DNA from: Phaffia rhodozyma
Taxonomy: Eukaryota; Basidiomycota; Tremellomycetes; Cystofilobasidiales; Mrakiaceae
DNA: 64,000 nt
Reading direction: 5' to 3'
Assembly (NCBI GenBank): GCA_014706385.1
Contig: JACGZH010000004.1
Coordinates: 186,001 to 250,000, forward strand
This document shows, one piece after another, positions 54,892 to 64,000 of this stretch. The number at the start of each line of letters is the position of its first letter. Within the stretch, counting starts at the first letter, position 1. The notes beneath the pieces were generated by a model that was not told where the DNA came from, did not search any database, and saw only the letters and a list, made by a program, of their open reading frames with translations. The position numbers and the translations under genes were made by a program.

Positions 54892-55269
54892 TCAAGTCTG
54901 CGCCTTCCTGACGGCCTTTTCCAAGAGTTGAGCGTGGATCAGCGCATAATCGGTCTCGTCCTGTCCGGGCTTTCGTCTAACAATAATCTTTCGTCTGACT
55001 CCGACAGGGGTATAGGAAGGAGGGCAGATTTCGTTCCTAAAATTTTCGACATGCACAAGACCACTCGATTCGTCAGCGCTCTGCGGTCGAGAAGTAAGGA
55101 ACAAATAGTGTACGTACGAGAACGCAGGGGGAGGCTGCTCGGCGCGGTTCGCATGGCCAGAGAGGTTGACCACAGAAGAGCCGGTCGCTTTGTCGGCGGT
55201 GTCGGCGGTGTCGGGGGATGAAGTCTTGGTGAAGTACGAGCCCTTGAGGAAAGAACTGAGGGGAGGCAT
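54892..55269 (-). CDS. Unrecognised 98-residue protein
   Basis: Two exons, 55269-55118 and 55036-54892, joined in phase 2 with a GTACGT donor and an ATTTTAG acceptor. Start MPPLSSFLKGSYF. Middle region DTADTADKATGSS is low-complexity; then PPPAFSNEICPPSYTPVG and a basic, helical C-terminus (VRRKIIVRRKPGQ, LLEKAVRKAQT). Tight intron, uniform codon use and protein-like composition support a real gene. The basic tail would fit a small mitochondrial or ribosome-associated protein, but there is no family signature I can name. It lies head-to-tail upstream of the ABC transporter, about 260 bases from the chosen start of that gene. Confidence 0.6.
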   Translation of the reverse strand: MPPLSSFLKGSYFTKTSSPDTADTADKATGSSVVNLSGHANRAEQPPPAFSYVHYLFLTSRPQSADESSGLVHVENFRNEICPPSYTPVGVRRKIIVRRKPGQDETDYALIHAQLLEKAVRKAQT

Positions 55270-55510
55270 GATATGTGAGCCGAAGTTGGTGTTGGTGGCA
55301 ATAGTGAGTAGTGTCCGGCTTTCAAGAGTGAGTAGGGGATGAGACAAGGATTGAACGATAGGTAGGAAAGGCAAAAGCAAGAATCCATGATGCTCTTTAT
55401 AGAGTTTTTTTTATTCTGATTTCTCATTGATTTCTGTCCCAGGATGAAACGTTGTCAACTTCGTGTTTTGTTTACAAACGATGACGGGGCATCACCCGCA
55501 GTCGGTCGGA

Positions 55511-55551
55511 CCCGGAGGGATCAAATACGAGCAGTGAAGTCCCTGACCGGG
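55511..55551. other. Hairpin: CCCGG-A-GGGA / TCCC-TGA-CCGGG
   Basis: Arms of nine base pairs with a one/three-base internal loop and a 19-base terminal loop. This is the first of several strong hairpins in a GC-rich non-coding segment. Confidence 0.55.
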
Positions 55552-55693
55552 CAGAAGAGTCTCTAGCCGAGCAGTCAAGAGGGCAGAGCCGGAAGAGCTG
55601 GGTACATACAATAGAAATTGATGACTCTTACTACGGTTCCCCTGCAATTACATCAAAAGGGTTTGGTTGAGATCGAGTCAGGCTAAAGGTCCT

Positions 55694-55778
55694 CTCCCGG
55701 TCAACGCCGGGAGCCGAGCGGCTTTGCAAACAGTCACTCTGTCGGTCAAAGCCGATGATGGGTAGGGTTCGTATCCCT
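55694..55778. other. Three consecutive hairpins
   Basis: A 7-bp perfect stem CTCCCGG/CCGGGAG (55694-55700, 55707-55713, loop TCAACG). Then an 8-bp perfect stem CGGCTTTG/CAAAGCCG (55719-55726, 55747-55754) with a nested ACAG/CTGT stem. Then a short AGGG/CCCT stem (55764-55778). They follow each other closely and do not overlap any supported CDS. Confidence 0.55.
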
Positions 55779-57654
55779 GACATGTAGGATGTAATATGTA
55801 ACCGATGAGCTGCAAGTCATATATTGGCGAACCGTTCATCTTCGGTTGTCTTTGATTCCAACTTGTTCTTATACATAGAGTCGGAAGGAGGCGGAATACA
55901 TGAATCGAGAGACGTTGCCGAGAAAGCAAAGCAAGAGAAGAGAGATGCGAGACTGCAGAATAAATTGAATCGCATAACAGGCCTGTTTTCTGTCTTTCTT
56001 CCTGGTTCGTTTATTTTCCAAGTCTCTTCTTTTCTTTTCTTTTTTTCTCACTAATGATGCATGATATTGCTTTCCTATATATTGAACACCATGAACCCAA
56101 GGTAGACAGCAAAGCCTTATGTGTTTCTTCCCGGACTCACAATCACCATTCAGCTCCTGATTTGTTTTTCACAACAAGAAGTCGTCTATACCTGAATGGC
56201 AGGAAATAAGAATTAGGAATAAAGGATTAAGGGGTTAAGAAAGAGAAACAAAAAAGCAAAGAATATATATATATATATGTGTATACATGACAGGAGACAT
56301 AGATAATATAGTTTTTTTTTTAAATTACCTTTAATAGGATTATTCTTTACAGGCTAGGTAAGCCAAGACTGACGAGGCATGCATATGACCCCTGGGTCTT
56401 CATTATTAATCTATAGACCCCGAACGAAAGATCCGCTCGGGCTATAGCCCAATAGTTGACTCGCCGGCTGGCCGACGATCAAGCCATTCGTTTCCGACTG
56501 CTTGGCCTTGCTTCCTGCAAGGTAAAGGCGTGACCTGATTAACTGACTTGACATGGGTTTTGGCTGACCCGAGTATGGATAGCCGTGGATATGCGGGTAG
56601 GCAGGAGGCTGCTCAATGTATTACAACTTTACTCTTGATCGATTGAATATATATACAGATACACACAAAATATTGGAGAGAAAAAGAAAAAAAGAAGAAA
56701 AAAAAAGCCCACAAGACGTACAAGTATGAGGAAGAGACAGACACATGAGCGACTGCAAAATATCACGAAACCCCCCTTACAGATTTCTGATTTTGTCCAA
56801 ACAAATACATACAACGATCAACAATAAATCCATATTCCAGTCAAGAAAACAACTAAATGAACAGAAAGATTGCCAAAACCCTTTGCTTTTGAAGGACAGC
56901 CGTTCTGAAAGTTGATTGATTTCCTTACGCATACCTTGAGATAGAATCTGCTCGATACGTCTTGTTTTCAATCAAAGCCGAAAACGAATCTGACATGAAG
57001 ATCGGCATGAAGATCAACATCTAAAAATCGCACAAGAATTCTACACGAAAATGTACCCGAGAACAGTGACCGGCCTGAACGAAAGGATCCGGTCCTTCAG
57101 CCCTGACTCGAGTCATTTTTCTCGAAAGCACATCCTTAAGATTATCATCTTCTCATTGGATTTGCAGGAAAGCGAATCTTTGATCAATAAATATTGGAAA
57201 TGACATAGGGTAGTAAGGAGGGTTTGATCAAAACGGGAGTCAAGATTAAGCGAGTGATGGTTTGACTGAGCTGTATGAAGGATAGAATATGAATAATAAG
57301 AAAACAAGTGAGTGGAGGATTACGTGCGAGCGAGCGATCGAGGACCGACAGAGAATACATACAAGAGCGCAAATCTTGACTGATTTTTTTTCTACCGAAA
57401 ATGAGAAACGGAAACAAAATGGCCCAGAAAGGAGAGAATGAAATACTATGCAAAAATTGAGGACAAAGACTCGTATACAATGGTTGAGGTTCAAAGAAAA
57501 CTGAACAGCGAGAAGAACAGACAACGATAAGAACAAGATAGAAACAACGAGACGTCGTGGATAAGAAAGTGATGAGAGGAGATCATGAAATGTACAACAA
57601 CGAGGACGGATAGCTAGAGGGATGACAGAAGAAGCAAGAAAGAAAGAAGGGAAT

Positions 57655-59540
57655 CTAAAGATTAGTCAATCCTAACCCGAGCTGATTCTCCCAAACTCGG
57701 GATTGCTGCTTGCGCTGAGAAAAAAAGCCGGATCCATTCCAGCCGTGGGAAAGGCCTAGGATTTGAGAATCAGGTGTGGCTGGGAAGCTCGACTCCGCAT
57801 CTGAATCGTCTGATTCGTCCATCTCTAGGTTTGTCTGATCAGAGCCCGAGACAAAGTGTGATCGGAAGAGCCGTTGATCGTGCTGTGAAGCTGGGGCCGA
57901 AACCAGGGTAGGAAGAGGCGGCAAGAGAGACTTCGACATGAAGGCTGTGTCCGAGCACTCCTTCGACTGCTGTTCCGATCTATCGTCAAGTTCTGGAGAA
58001 AAGGAAAGAAGTCTGAAAGGTGTGTTGTCTTCTTCCTCCTCTTCTTCTTCTGCCTCCTCGGTGGTAGTGGTCCAAATAGATGAGCCGCCATCCGAGCTGG
58101 GATAACTCGGCCGTCGATGCGTTTTGGAAGAGTTCGTAACCTCGAGAGGATCGACAGTCGGGATCGGGATCGGAATAGGCATCGGGGAGGCATCAAGAGA
58201 GGATGACGGTGATGCATCGAATAAGACATCGTCCACGATGACATCCTTTTCGTCCGAAGAGTCGATAAACTCCATTGAGTCAAACGGCACTGTCCATTCT
58301 CTGACATCAAGAACCAACTCTCTGAGCTCGGAGAGACCGATCCGTCGAGTGGGATCCTGGACGAAAATCCGTTTGAGAATCTCATTTGCTTCCGAGCTGA
58401 TTGGAAGGATTGTCTGAAGAGTATTTGGATCGGTCACAAACGCGCGGTAGGTCTCATCTGTAAGTGGGCAGGCCTGACGCCAAGGGTTCCGGGCGCATGT
58501 CAAGTTTACAAGGATGATACCAAGGGACCAGATGTCGTTCTCTTTCGGAAAGTAGAATGGGTGTGAGTTTGCTGGTTGTGCTTGGCATTCTACAAGAAGT
58601 GGATGCAAGAGGTAGGATGGTGCAAACCAAGACGAGATACAGAGTTGAATGCAGGATATATATTTTTCTCAAAGAGCCCAGATAAGAATATCTCATAAAG
58701 ACATACCGGGAGACATGTAAAAAGTGGAACCGCAGCCAAAATCGGCCGAGCGTACGTCGGTGGTGGCGAGACCAAAGTCTGCGAGCCGGACTGTTTCGCC
58801 ATAGGATCCGCAAAGAATGTTGTCCGGTTTAAGGTCTCTGTGATAGATACCGAGTGAATGACAGTGACTGTAGGAAGAGGAAGCAGAGGGAGAAAGAATG
58901 AGCTGGCCAGTTGGACCTCAAGAGTGACAAGACAGAAGGAAACTTACGACACAGCATCGAGAATCTGGAGGAAGACGTCGGTGATGAGATCTGTCCTGCC
59001 TTGATATCTGCATCTACCGGTGATCATATTGAAAAGATCGCCATGTTCGATATGGTCCATCACGACGTAGACGACATCTTCTGTCTCGATCACCCGGTGT
59101 AGGGTGACGACGCTCGGATGGGCCGACGCAAGCGTGTGGAGGGTGAGCTCCCGACGTTGGAAACTCTTTTGGCGTTCGTCCAGATTACGGTTGTTGAGAC
59201 ATTTAACGGCTATTTTGTCAGAGGTCGAGACGGTAAGTAGAGTACGAGATGGAATAGGTGGATTGAGGGGCAAGGAAGGAAGGAAGATAGACCCAAGAAA
59301 AACGTGTTGATAGGTTAGATCCGGATGAGAATATAAAGTTGACAAAGGAATCGAAGGCAGGAATTAGACCAGGGCGTGGGGAAAGGCCTGAACTAACCAT
59401 AGTAGGGTGGCTGGGCTGAGACTAAGTTTCGGGCAAGGTAAACCACACCGTATGCGCCGACGCCAAGGATAGACACGAACTGGAGGGTGCCATGGTCGAT
59501 GGTCAACCCGACAAGATTCTGACAGTCCGTGGTGAACATG
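57655..59540 (-). CDS. Ran1/Sks1-type Ser/Thr protein kinase
   Basis: Start [17 protein letters not shown] then a glycine loop, [13 protein letters not shown]. The second exon (from 59209) begins with [11 protein letters not shown], supplying the ATP-anchoring Lys once the 188-nt intron 59397-59210 is removed. Then FLQILDAV, a HRDLKPDN catalytic loop, a DFGLAT magnesium loop and [13 protein letters not shown] activation-end residues; then [20 protein letters not shown] and a C-lobe with [15 protein letters not shown]. The C-terminal third is a disordered acidic Ser-rich tail with IPIPIP repeats and SDDSDAESS. The layout matches S. pombe Ran1/Pat1 and yeast Sks1/Vhs1, which control nutrient response and the switch between growth and meiosis. 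About six exons. All core catalytic residues are present. Confidence 0.9.
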
Positions 59541-61558
59541 GGTGAGGATAGAGAGTGTAGATGCGAAAGTCCGGGGAGAGATGGAGGAATGAGAATGAGA
59601 GAAGAAAAGAGAGAAAGGGAGAGAGAGAACACAACGATGCTTGGTTCAACCGAGCGGGCGAGCGTCCGTTCGTCGATGAGTGATGAGAGGTAAAGTGTAT
59701 GGATGGAGGGAAAGAATGGAAAGAACGGCGAAGAAGAAAATATAAAAGATATTGACTGTTAAGAAGGAAACTTACAAAAACTGATGGGGAGGAGAACAAT
59801 AGAATTAATATGCCACAATAGAATCGACGAGAGAACGTACACGAAGCAGACGGATAAAGCCCGAGCAAGAGGAGCGAAGTGGGACGACCGAGAAAGTAGT
59901 GGGGAGAGACGGACAGACAAGGAAAGATCAGAGGCACAGCGACGCATGCACGCGAGTACGCAAGCAAGCACACAATCGCGGACAACATCAAGTCCTCGGC
60001 CCCAATTCAGTTTGGGAACGCAGAAACCGGCGGCCGACAAAATTCTCTTTTGTTTGCTTTTTGCTTTCCATGGCTCTCCTTCGGCCATGAGGACTACTCC
60101 GCAGGTACAGATTGAGGCTGATTTTGACTTAATGGCTTGCTTGTCGGACGATTACTCAATTCGGTCAAAGGCACGATCGATCGGCGAGGTGTATCAAAGA
60201 CATCGCGGATTCAATTTGGCGGAACTCTAAATTCGAATATCTGGTTGTCTGCTTCCGAGACTGTTTATCAGCTCTGTGTGTGGGTGTGTGGGTGTGTGTG
60301 TCTCCTCTTTCTCTTTTGTCTAGTGTGTCCTGATTGTCAATTGTCTTGGCTTTGTCCTGCACCTGAGTCTGTGTATCTGTATATATCGTGTATCCCTCCC
60401 TTTATCTGTTACTCTCTTTATCTTCTCGCACTCTCAGGTCGATATACTGATAGAGCAACAACAGCGCAGATACGTGAATGAACTATCTGCTCGTTCTCCG
60501 ATGTTATCAAATGACGATAGAGCTGTCACCTTTTAGTATCAAATTCGTGATGTCCATACACGGAATGCGCACCACACACTGCCAATATCATCAGGGGCCC
60601 TAACCAAAATGATGAGAGGGACGAAATTCCCACTCGTTCCCATTCCCATTCTGTTTTCATCCTATTCCCACTCATCTCGCTCCACTCATTCAGGTTTCTC
60701 CTTTCTCGTGTCTTGCCAAGGATGCGAGCTGAGTGTTACCCGTCTGTAGCCTGAGTACCATAGATCCCTTGCCAGAACACCTGTTCCTTGAGTGTCGCAA
60801 CAACTGCCAAGTATGTAACTGTACAACGGATGTGCTAGGAGCACACCCTATGATCTCTGCTTGCGTGTAACCCTATCGTTTGATCCTTTCAAGCAACACG
60901 ATTTGTCTGTGTATCTGCCTATCCTGCTGCCTTCGATGCAGTACCTCCGTAGTCTGGGAACCAGATATGAAACAGGCTTCCTTTGCCGTCCATAGCGTAG
61001 CCTCCGAAGCCTGGATACTCTGTTATCCTCTTTGTTATCTTTGCTTTTGCTCCCTGTTTGTCTCTATCCTGAGTCCCTGTCAATTTGGTTGCCAGCCCCT
61101 ATCATTCATCTTGGTATCTCATCCATGTAATCTGTCGATCTTACTAACCCCCGCCTCTGTTCCTCCGAGTCCCAGTATAGAGGTCCGAACCTCCGCTTCT
61201 CCGCTCATCACTCCATCGGTTATACAATTTACAACCACGTTGGTCACCTTCACCGCTCATAACCCTAACATGTTCCTCCTTCCCCGATTGTATACAAAAA
61301 GCACATTAAATATTCAATTTTTTTACAATCTCAATTTCTATATAAAATGAAATTCGTATGTTTCGGCCTGGACCGTACTGAATAGATCGTCCCGAACTTC
61401 TTTCAGGGCCTGTACCTGATTTCCCCCTTGTCCCAAAACACCCCTCAGGACAATATATACACCACCAACCACACCATCAAGACAACCACCCACATCCCAC
61501 TGCCTCTGTCGCTCATCTAGTTGGACAAGTATATCGTATATCCACTCACTCAGCCAAT
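59541..61558. promoter_or_regulatory. 2-kb divergent region between kinase and nucleotide-sugar transporter
   Basis: Long upstream region shared by the two divergent genes. A frame at about 59784-60230 is open but not protein-like and has no splice support. A TGTGGGTGTG run lies near 60276-60300. No tRNA or snRNA recognised. Its length fits the complex promoters of fungal developmental kinases, but no motif is assigned. Confidence 0.45.
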
Positions 61559-63069
61559 ATGGTCGATTCTCCTGAATTGTTTGGTTACCCGTTGAAATAT
61601 ATCTCGTGAGCATCCTTGTCGAACGCTCACTCTTGCTGTGTGAATTTTTAGATCCGAATTCCTGTCTGACCCTGCGGCCTGATAAACGCTCCTCTTAAGC
61701 CTCGTCTCGCTCGCACTCCAGAATGCGTCGCTTAGTGTGTGCATGGCATACTCTAGACAGTTCTCCTCATCATCAGTTGCGTACTCGGCCGCCACCGCCG
61801 TCCTCGTCAACGAACTCCTTAAACTATCCATCTCGACTGGGATCGCCTTCTACCGAACGTCGGCCGAGCCATCTTCCGGAGCTACTGGTCTTTTGCCAGA
61901 GAAGGGCAACCAGGTCCGGTCAGATGCATCGGCTGGCTGGAGTCAAAGAGAAATTCAGATCCGGGTGAGAAACTTGCTGTCCGAGGTGTTTTCCTCAGAC
62001 AGCTGGAAGCTGGCCGTTCCCGCCATCTGTAAGTTTGTTCTTCTTTTGTTGCCTTTGTCTGCGTGTGCTTATGTTCTCGCATACTTACGCCTATCCTTTT
62101 CTTGGATCTTGCTTATTCAAGTATATGTTGTCCAGAACAACCTGCAATACGTGGCGGCATCCCATTTGAACGTCGCTACGTTCTCGGTCCTCTACCAGAT
62201 GAAGATTCTCACCACCGCTGGATTCTCAGTGACCATACTGAAGAAGCGACTTGCACAGAAACAATGGCTCGCGCTCGTCCTGCTCGCCGTTGGCGTGGGA
62301 GCCGTCCAGCTTCAGAGCATCAGGGCATCTCCCTCAACCTCAACCTCAACCTCGACCTCTTCTGACAGCAAACACATGGATCCCCTCACCGGATTCCTTG
62401 CCGTTCTCGCTGCCTGCTTCACCTCCGGTCTCGCCGGCGTGTACTTTGAGTTTGTCCTCAAAGGTACACAGGCAGACCTCTGGGTTCGGAACGTCCAGCT
62501 TAGCTCCTTCTCTCTTATACCTGCCGTGTTCCCTATCATAATCGATCTTCTTACCACGACCTCACCTGTTCAGTTGGGACTCGCCCAGAGTTGGTTCAAC
62601 AAAATGTTTGCTGGCTTCACCGGCTGGGCCTGGGCCACCATCCTCATTCAGGTTCTCGGTGGTCTCTTGACTGTGTGTTCCCTCTTCTTCTTTTTCCTCT
62701 CTTTTTTCTTTTTTTCGCCCTTCGCCGTTCACAACGGTACTCATCCATCGTCCTCTTCTTCTTCTTCTTCAGGCAATGGTGATCAAATACGCAGACAATA
62801 TCCTCAAAGGATTCGCCACCTCGCTCAGTATCCTTATTGCCTTTGCTGCCTCGGTCTTTTTGTTCGGGTCGGTCGTCACGCCTGGCTTCCTCTTTGGCTC
62901 GGTTCTTGTGGTGAGCAGCACGGTGATGTACGCAACGAGCGAACCGATGGCGACCTCGCCTTCCGCCCAGGCCCAGTTGGACCGGAACGACTCACAAGTC
63001 GATGGAGTGTCGGATGAAGAGAGTCTTTTGGGTCAGCAGATTGAACTCGATGATAAACGGCCCCTATAG
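61559..63069 (+). CDS. Nucleotide-sugar transporter (SLC35A, UDP-galactose/UDP-GlcNAc type)
   Basis: Four exons: 61559-61605, 61700-62028, 62122-62672 and 62773-63069, 1,224 nt, 407 residues. The small first exon (MVDSPELFGYPLKYIS) was found by matching phase to SLVSLALQNASLSVCMAYSR. Family blocks follow: YSAATAVLVNELLKLSIS; YVVQNNLQYVAASHLNVATF; VLYQMKILTTAGF; LQSIRASPST; FTSGLAGVYFEFVLKGT; LWVRNVQLSSFSL; then VIKYADNILKGFATSLSI and a last helix with FGSVVTPGFLFGSVLV. Ten helices are expected in the Golgi membrane, importing UDP-sugars for glycan synthesis in exchange for UMP. UDP-Gal versus UDP-GlcNAc cannot be separated from sequence alone. The C-terminus is acidic. Confidence 0.9.
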
Positions 63070-64000
63070 GCTTTTTACTTCTCCAATCTTTTACTTGTCT
63101 AGCCTCTGCCTTCTTTCATGCCTCTATTTTGTTTTTTTTTGGTGTTTAGAGTTATCTGCATTTCTCTCTTATTTCTTACTTATTAGAGCCGTTCATCCGC
63201 CGCCTGTGTTGTTTCCCTTCTCTCATTTGATCTTGCCCTCCTCCCTTCTCCTTGCTTCTCTCCAAATCTCCACATGTTCACCTCGCCTATCTAGTAACCC
63301 ACACTTGCTCTTGCTCTCCGTCTCTCAAAGATTATCGTTTTTCTCTTTTCTTTCCTTTCTTCTTCTTCCCTTTTCTTCTCTACCTTTCTGTCTTTGTCGT
63401 CCACTGGCTCTGGCGGGAACGATATTGATGGCGATGTCTTGATAGATTGATTTGTTTCTTCTCCTTTTCAAAAGGATTATATACCTCTCTTCCGTTCGAT
63501 CTCAAATTTATCCACTCTTTTCTTTTGTCTTGGGACGCAGGGTGTGAAGAACAGTGTTGCGTTTACGTTGTGCCATGGTGATATCTTTGCAGTCGTCGCT
63601 GAGGTTGAGAAAGGCTATCCGCTCGACTCGACTGGTTTAGGGTTCGATGGTTCCGAATCACGGATTTGCAAGCACCGACTGATCCTGACTTTTCCGCTCA
63701 CTGACTGAACGATATGGATGGTCAAGTGAATGAGTGGTTGCAGGCTGCAAGTTTCAGGCTTCATCAGAATTTTTTGGTTTTTGGTTCTTCCCCGTTCGAA
63801 TCACATATACTTTCTCCTTCCCCTTACTCCATCACCCGCTCTCCACATCCTATTCCGACAATTTGGTTTTCTATCCAAGAACGAACAATGGTCTATGTCC
63901 CTCCGTTTCCGATAAGGAGAGAAGTTGAGAAGGAGAAAGGGACAAAGAGGGTTCGCTTAGGCGGATACCTGGGATTTAGGAGCCTCCAGCGTGTCTCCAA
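63070..64000. other. Right-edge non-coding stretch
   Basis: 3' flank of the transporter, pyrimidine-rich to about 63400, then mixed sequence. No exon with acceptable borders or family similarity was found; the next gene may start beyond the window. Confidence 0.5.

Larger units (their letters stand above)
55270..57654. other. 2.4-kb non-coding stretch with hairpin-rich segment
   Basis: Lies between the 98-residue gene and the kinase gene. It includes GC-rich hairpins (55511-55551, 55694-55778, 55801-55846), an AT run (about 56261-56279), an inverted repeat GGGTCT/AGACCC (56394-56420) and a 12-bp palindrome GGGCTATAGCCC (56439-56450). Open frames are short and interrupted. No tRNA or rRNA could be folded. 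Confidence 0.55.

Noticed and set aside
55684..55790. tRNA-like segment with GGGTTCGTATCCC
   Set aside because: The T-arm-like hairpin is present, but the 3' seven bases do not pair with any acceptor strand upstream and no anticodon arm with proper spacing could be drawn.
59784..60230. Plus-strand frame upstream of the kinase
   Set aside because: Lacks a good start context and protein-like composition; it lies in the divergent promoter region.
61338..61831. Minus-strand frames of 90 residues
   Set aside because: Antisense to exons 1-2 of the nucleotide-sugar transporter, whose frame matches its family exactly.

Overview
The window is a gene-dense piece of nuclear DNA from a fungus, most likely a basidiomycetous yeast. 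Genes are split by many short GT-AG introns (about 50-200 nt), including very small exons, and CDSs sit a few hundred bases apart. The protein families are typical fungal ones: GH72 cell-wall glucanosyltransferase, Ran1-type kinase, MTC1, homoserine dehydrogenase and a Ybt1-type ABC transporter. Intron density and protein style suggest Tremellomycetes, perhaps a Phaffia-like Cystofilobasidiales yeast; that placement is inference. No rRNA, tRNA, CRISPR array, transposase or prophage was recognised.

Layout, left to right: a Ser/Thr-rich membrane protein running off the left edge (-, 1-2028); MTC1 (-, 2748-4763); a secreted GPI-anchored PEBP-like protein (+, 5446-7231); an unrecognised disordered protein (-, 7792-9687); homoserine dehydrogenase (-, 10090-11592); a mitochondrial dicarboxylate carrier (+, 12918-14998); a very large Q/S/P-rich protein (-, 15970-22106); a possible small spliced gene (-, 22175-22462); the complex I 30 kDa subunit (-, 22866-24377); a TMEM205-like protein (+, 24633-25555); GH72 glucanosyltransferase (+, 26457-29412); a 16-exon cytochrome P450 (+, 30076-33222); U2 snRNP A' (-, 33796-35491); a UTP16-like ribosome biogenesis protein (+, 35774-36776); an RraA-type aldolase (+, 37248-38252); a GYF-domain protein (+, 38850-43174); an MFS sugar transporter (-, 43470-45301); an ABCC transporter (-, 45641 to about 54632); an unrecognised 98-residue protein (-, 54892-55269); a Ran1-type kinase (-, 57655-59540); and a nucleotide-sugar transporter (+, 61559-63069).

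Most genes are housekeeping or cell-surface and do not form one pathway. Several neighbours are divergent with a short shared upstream region: complex I 30 kDa/TMEM205-like, U2A'/UTP16-like and MTC1/PEBP-like. The P450, sugar transporter and ABC transporter do not form a convincing biosynthetic cluster.

The most interesting observations are at the level of gene structure. The P450 reading frame needs a 4-nt microexon, a 13-nt exon and a GC-AG intron. The left-edge membrane protein has two possible first exons that join the same acceptor in the same phase. There is a hairpin-rich non-coding segment at 55.5-55.85 kb, and a carrier gene with an optional in-frame 15-nt exon. I did not find a clearly novel multi-gene system. 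CDS coordinates are start-to-stop genomic spans that include introns; splice sites were read by eye.
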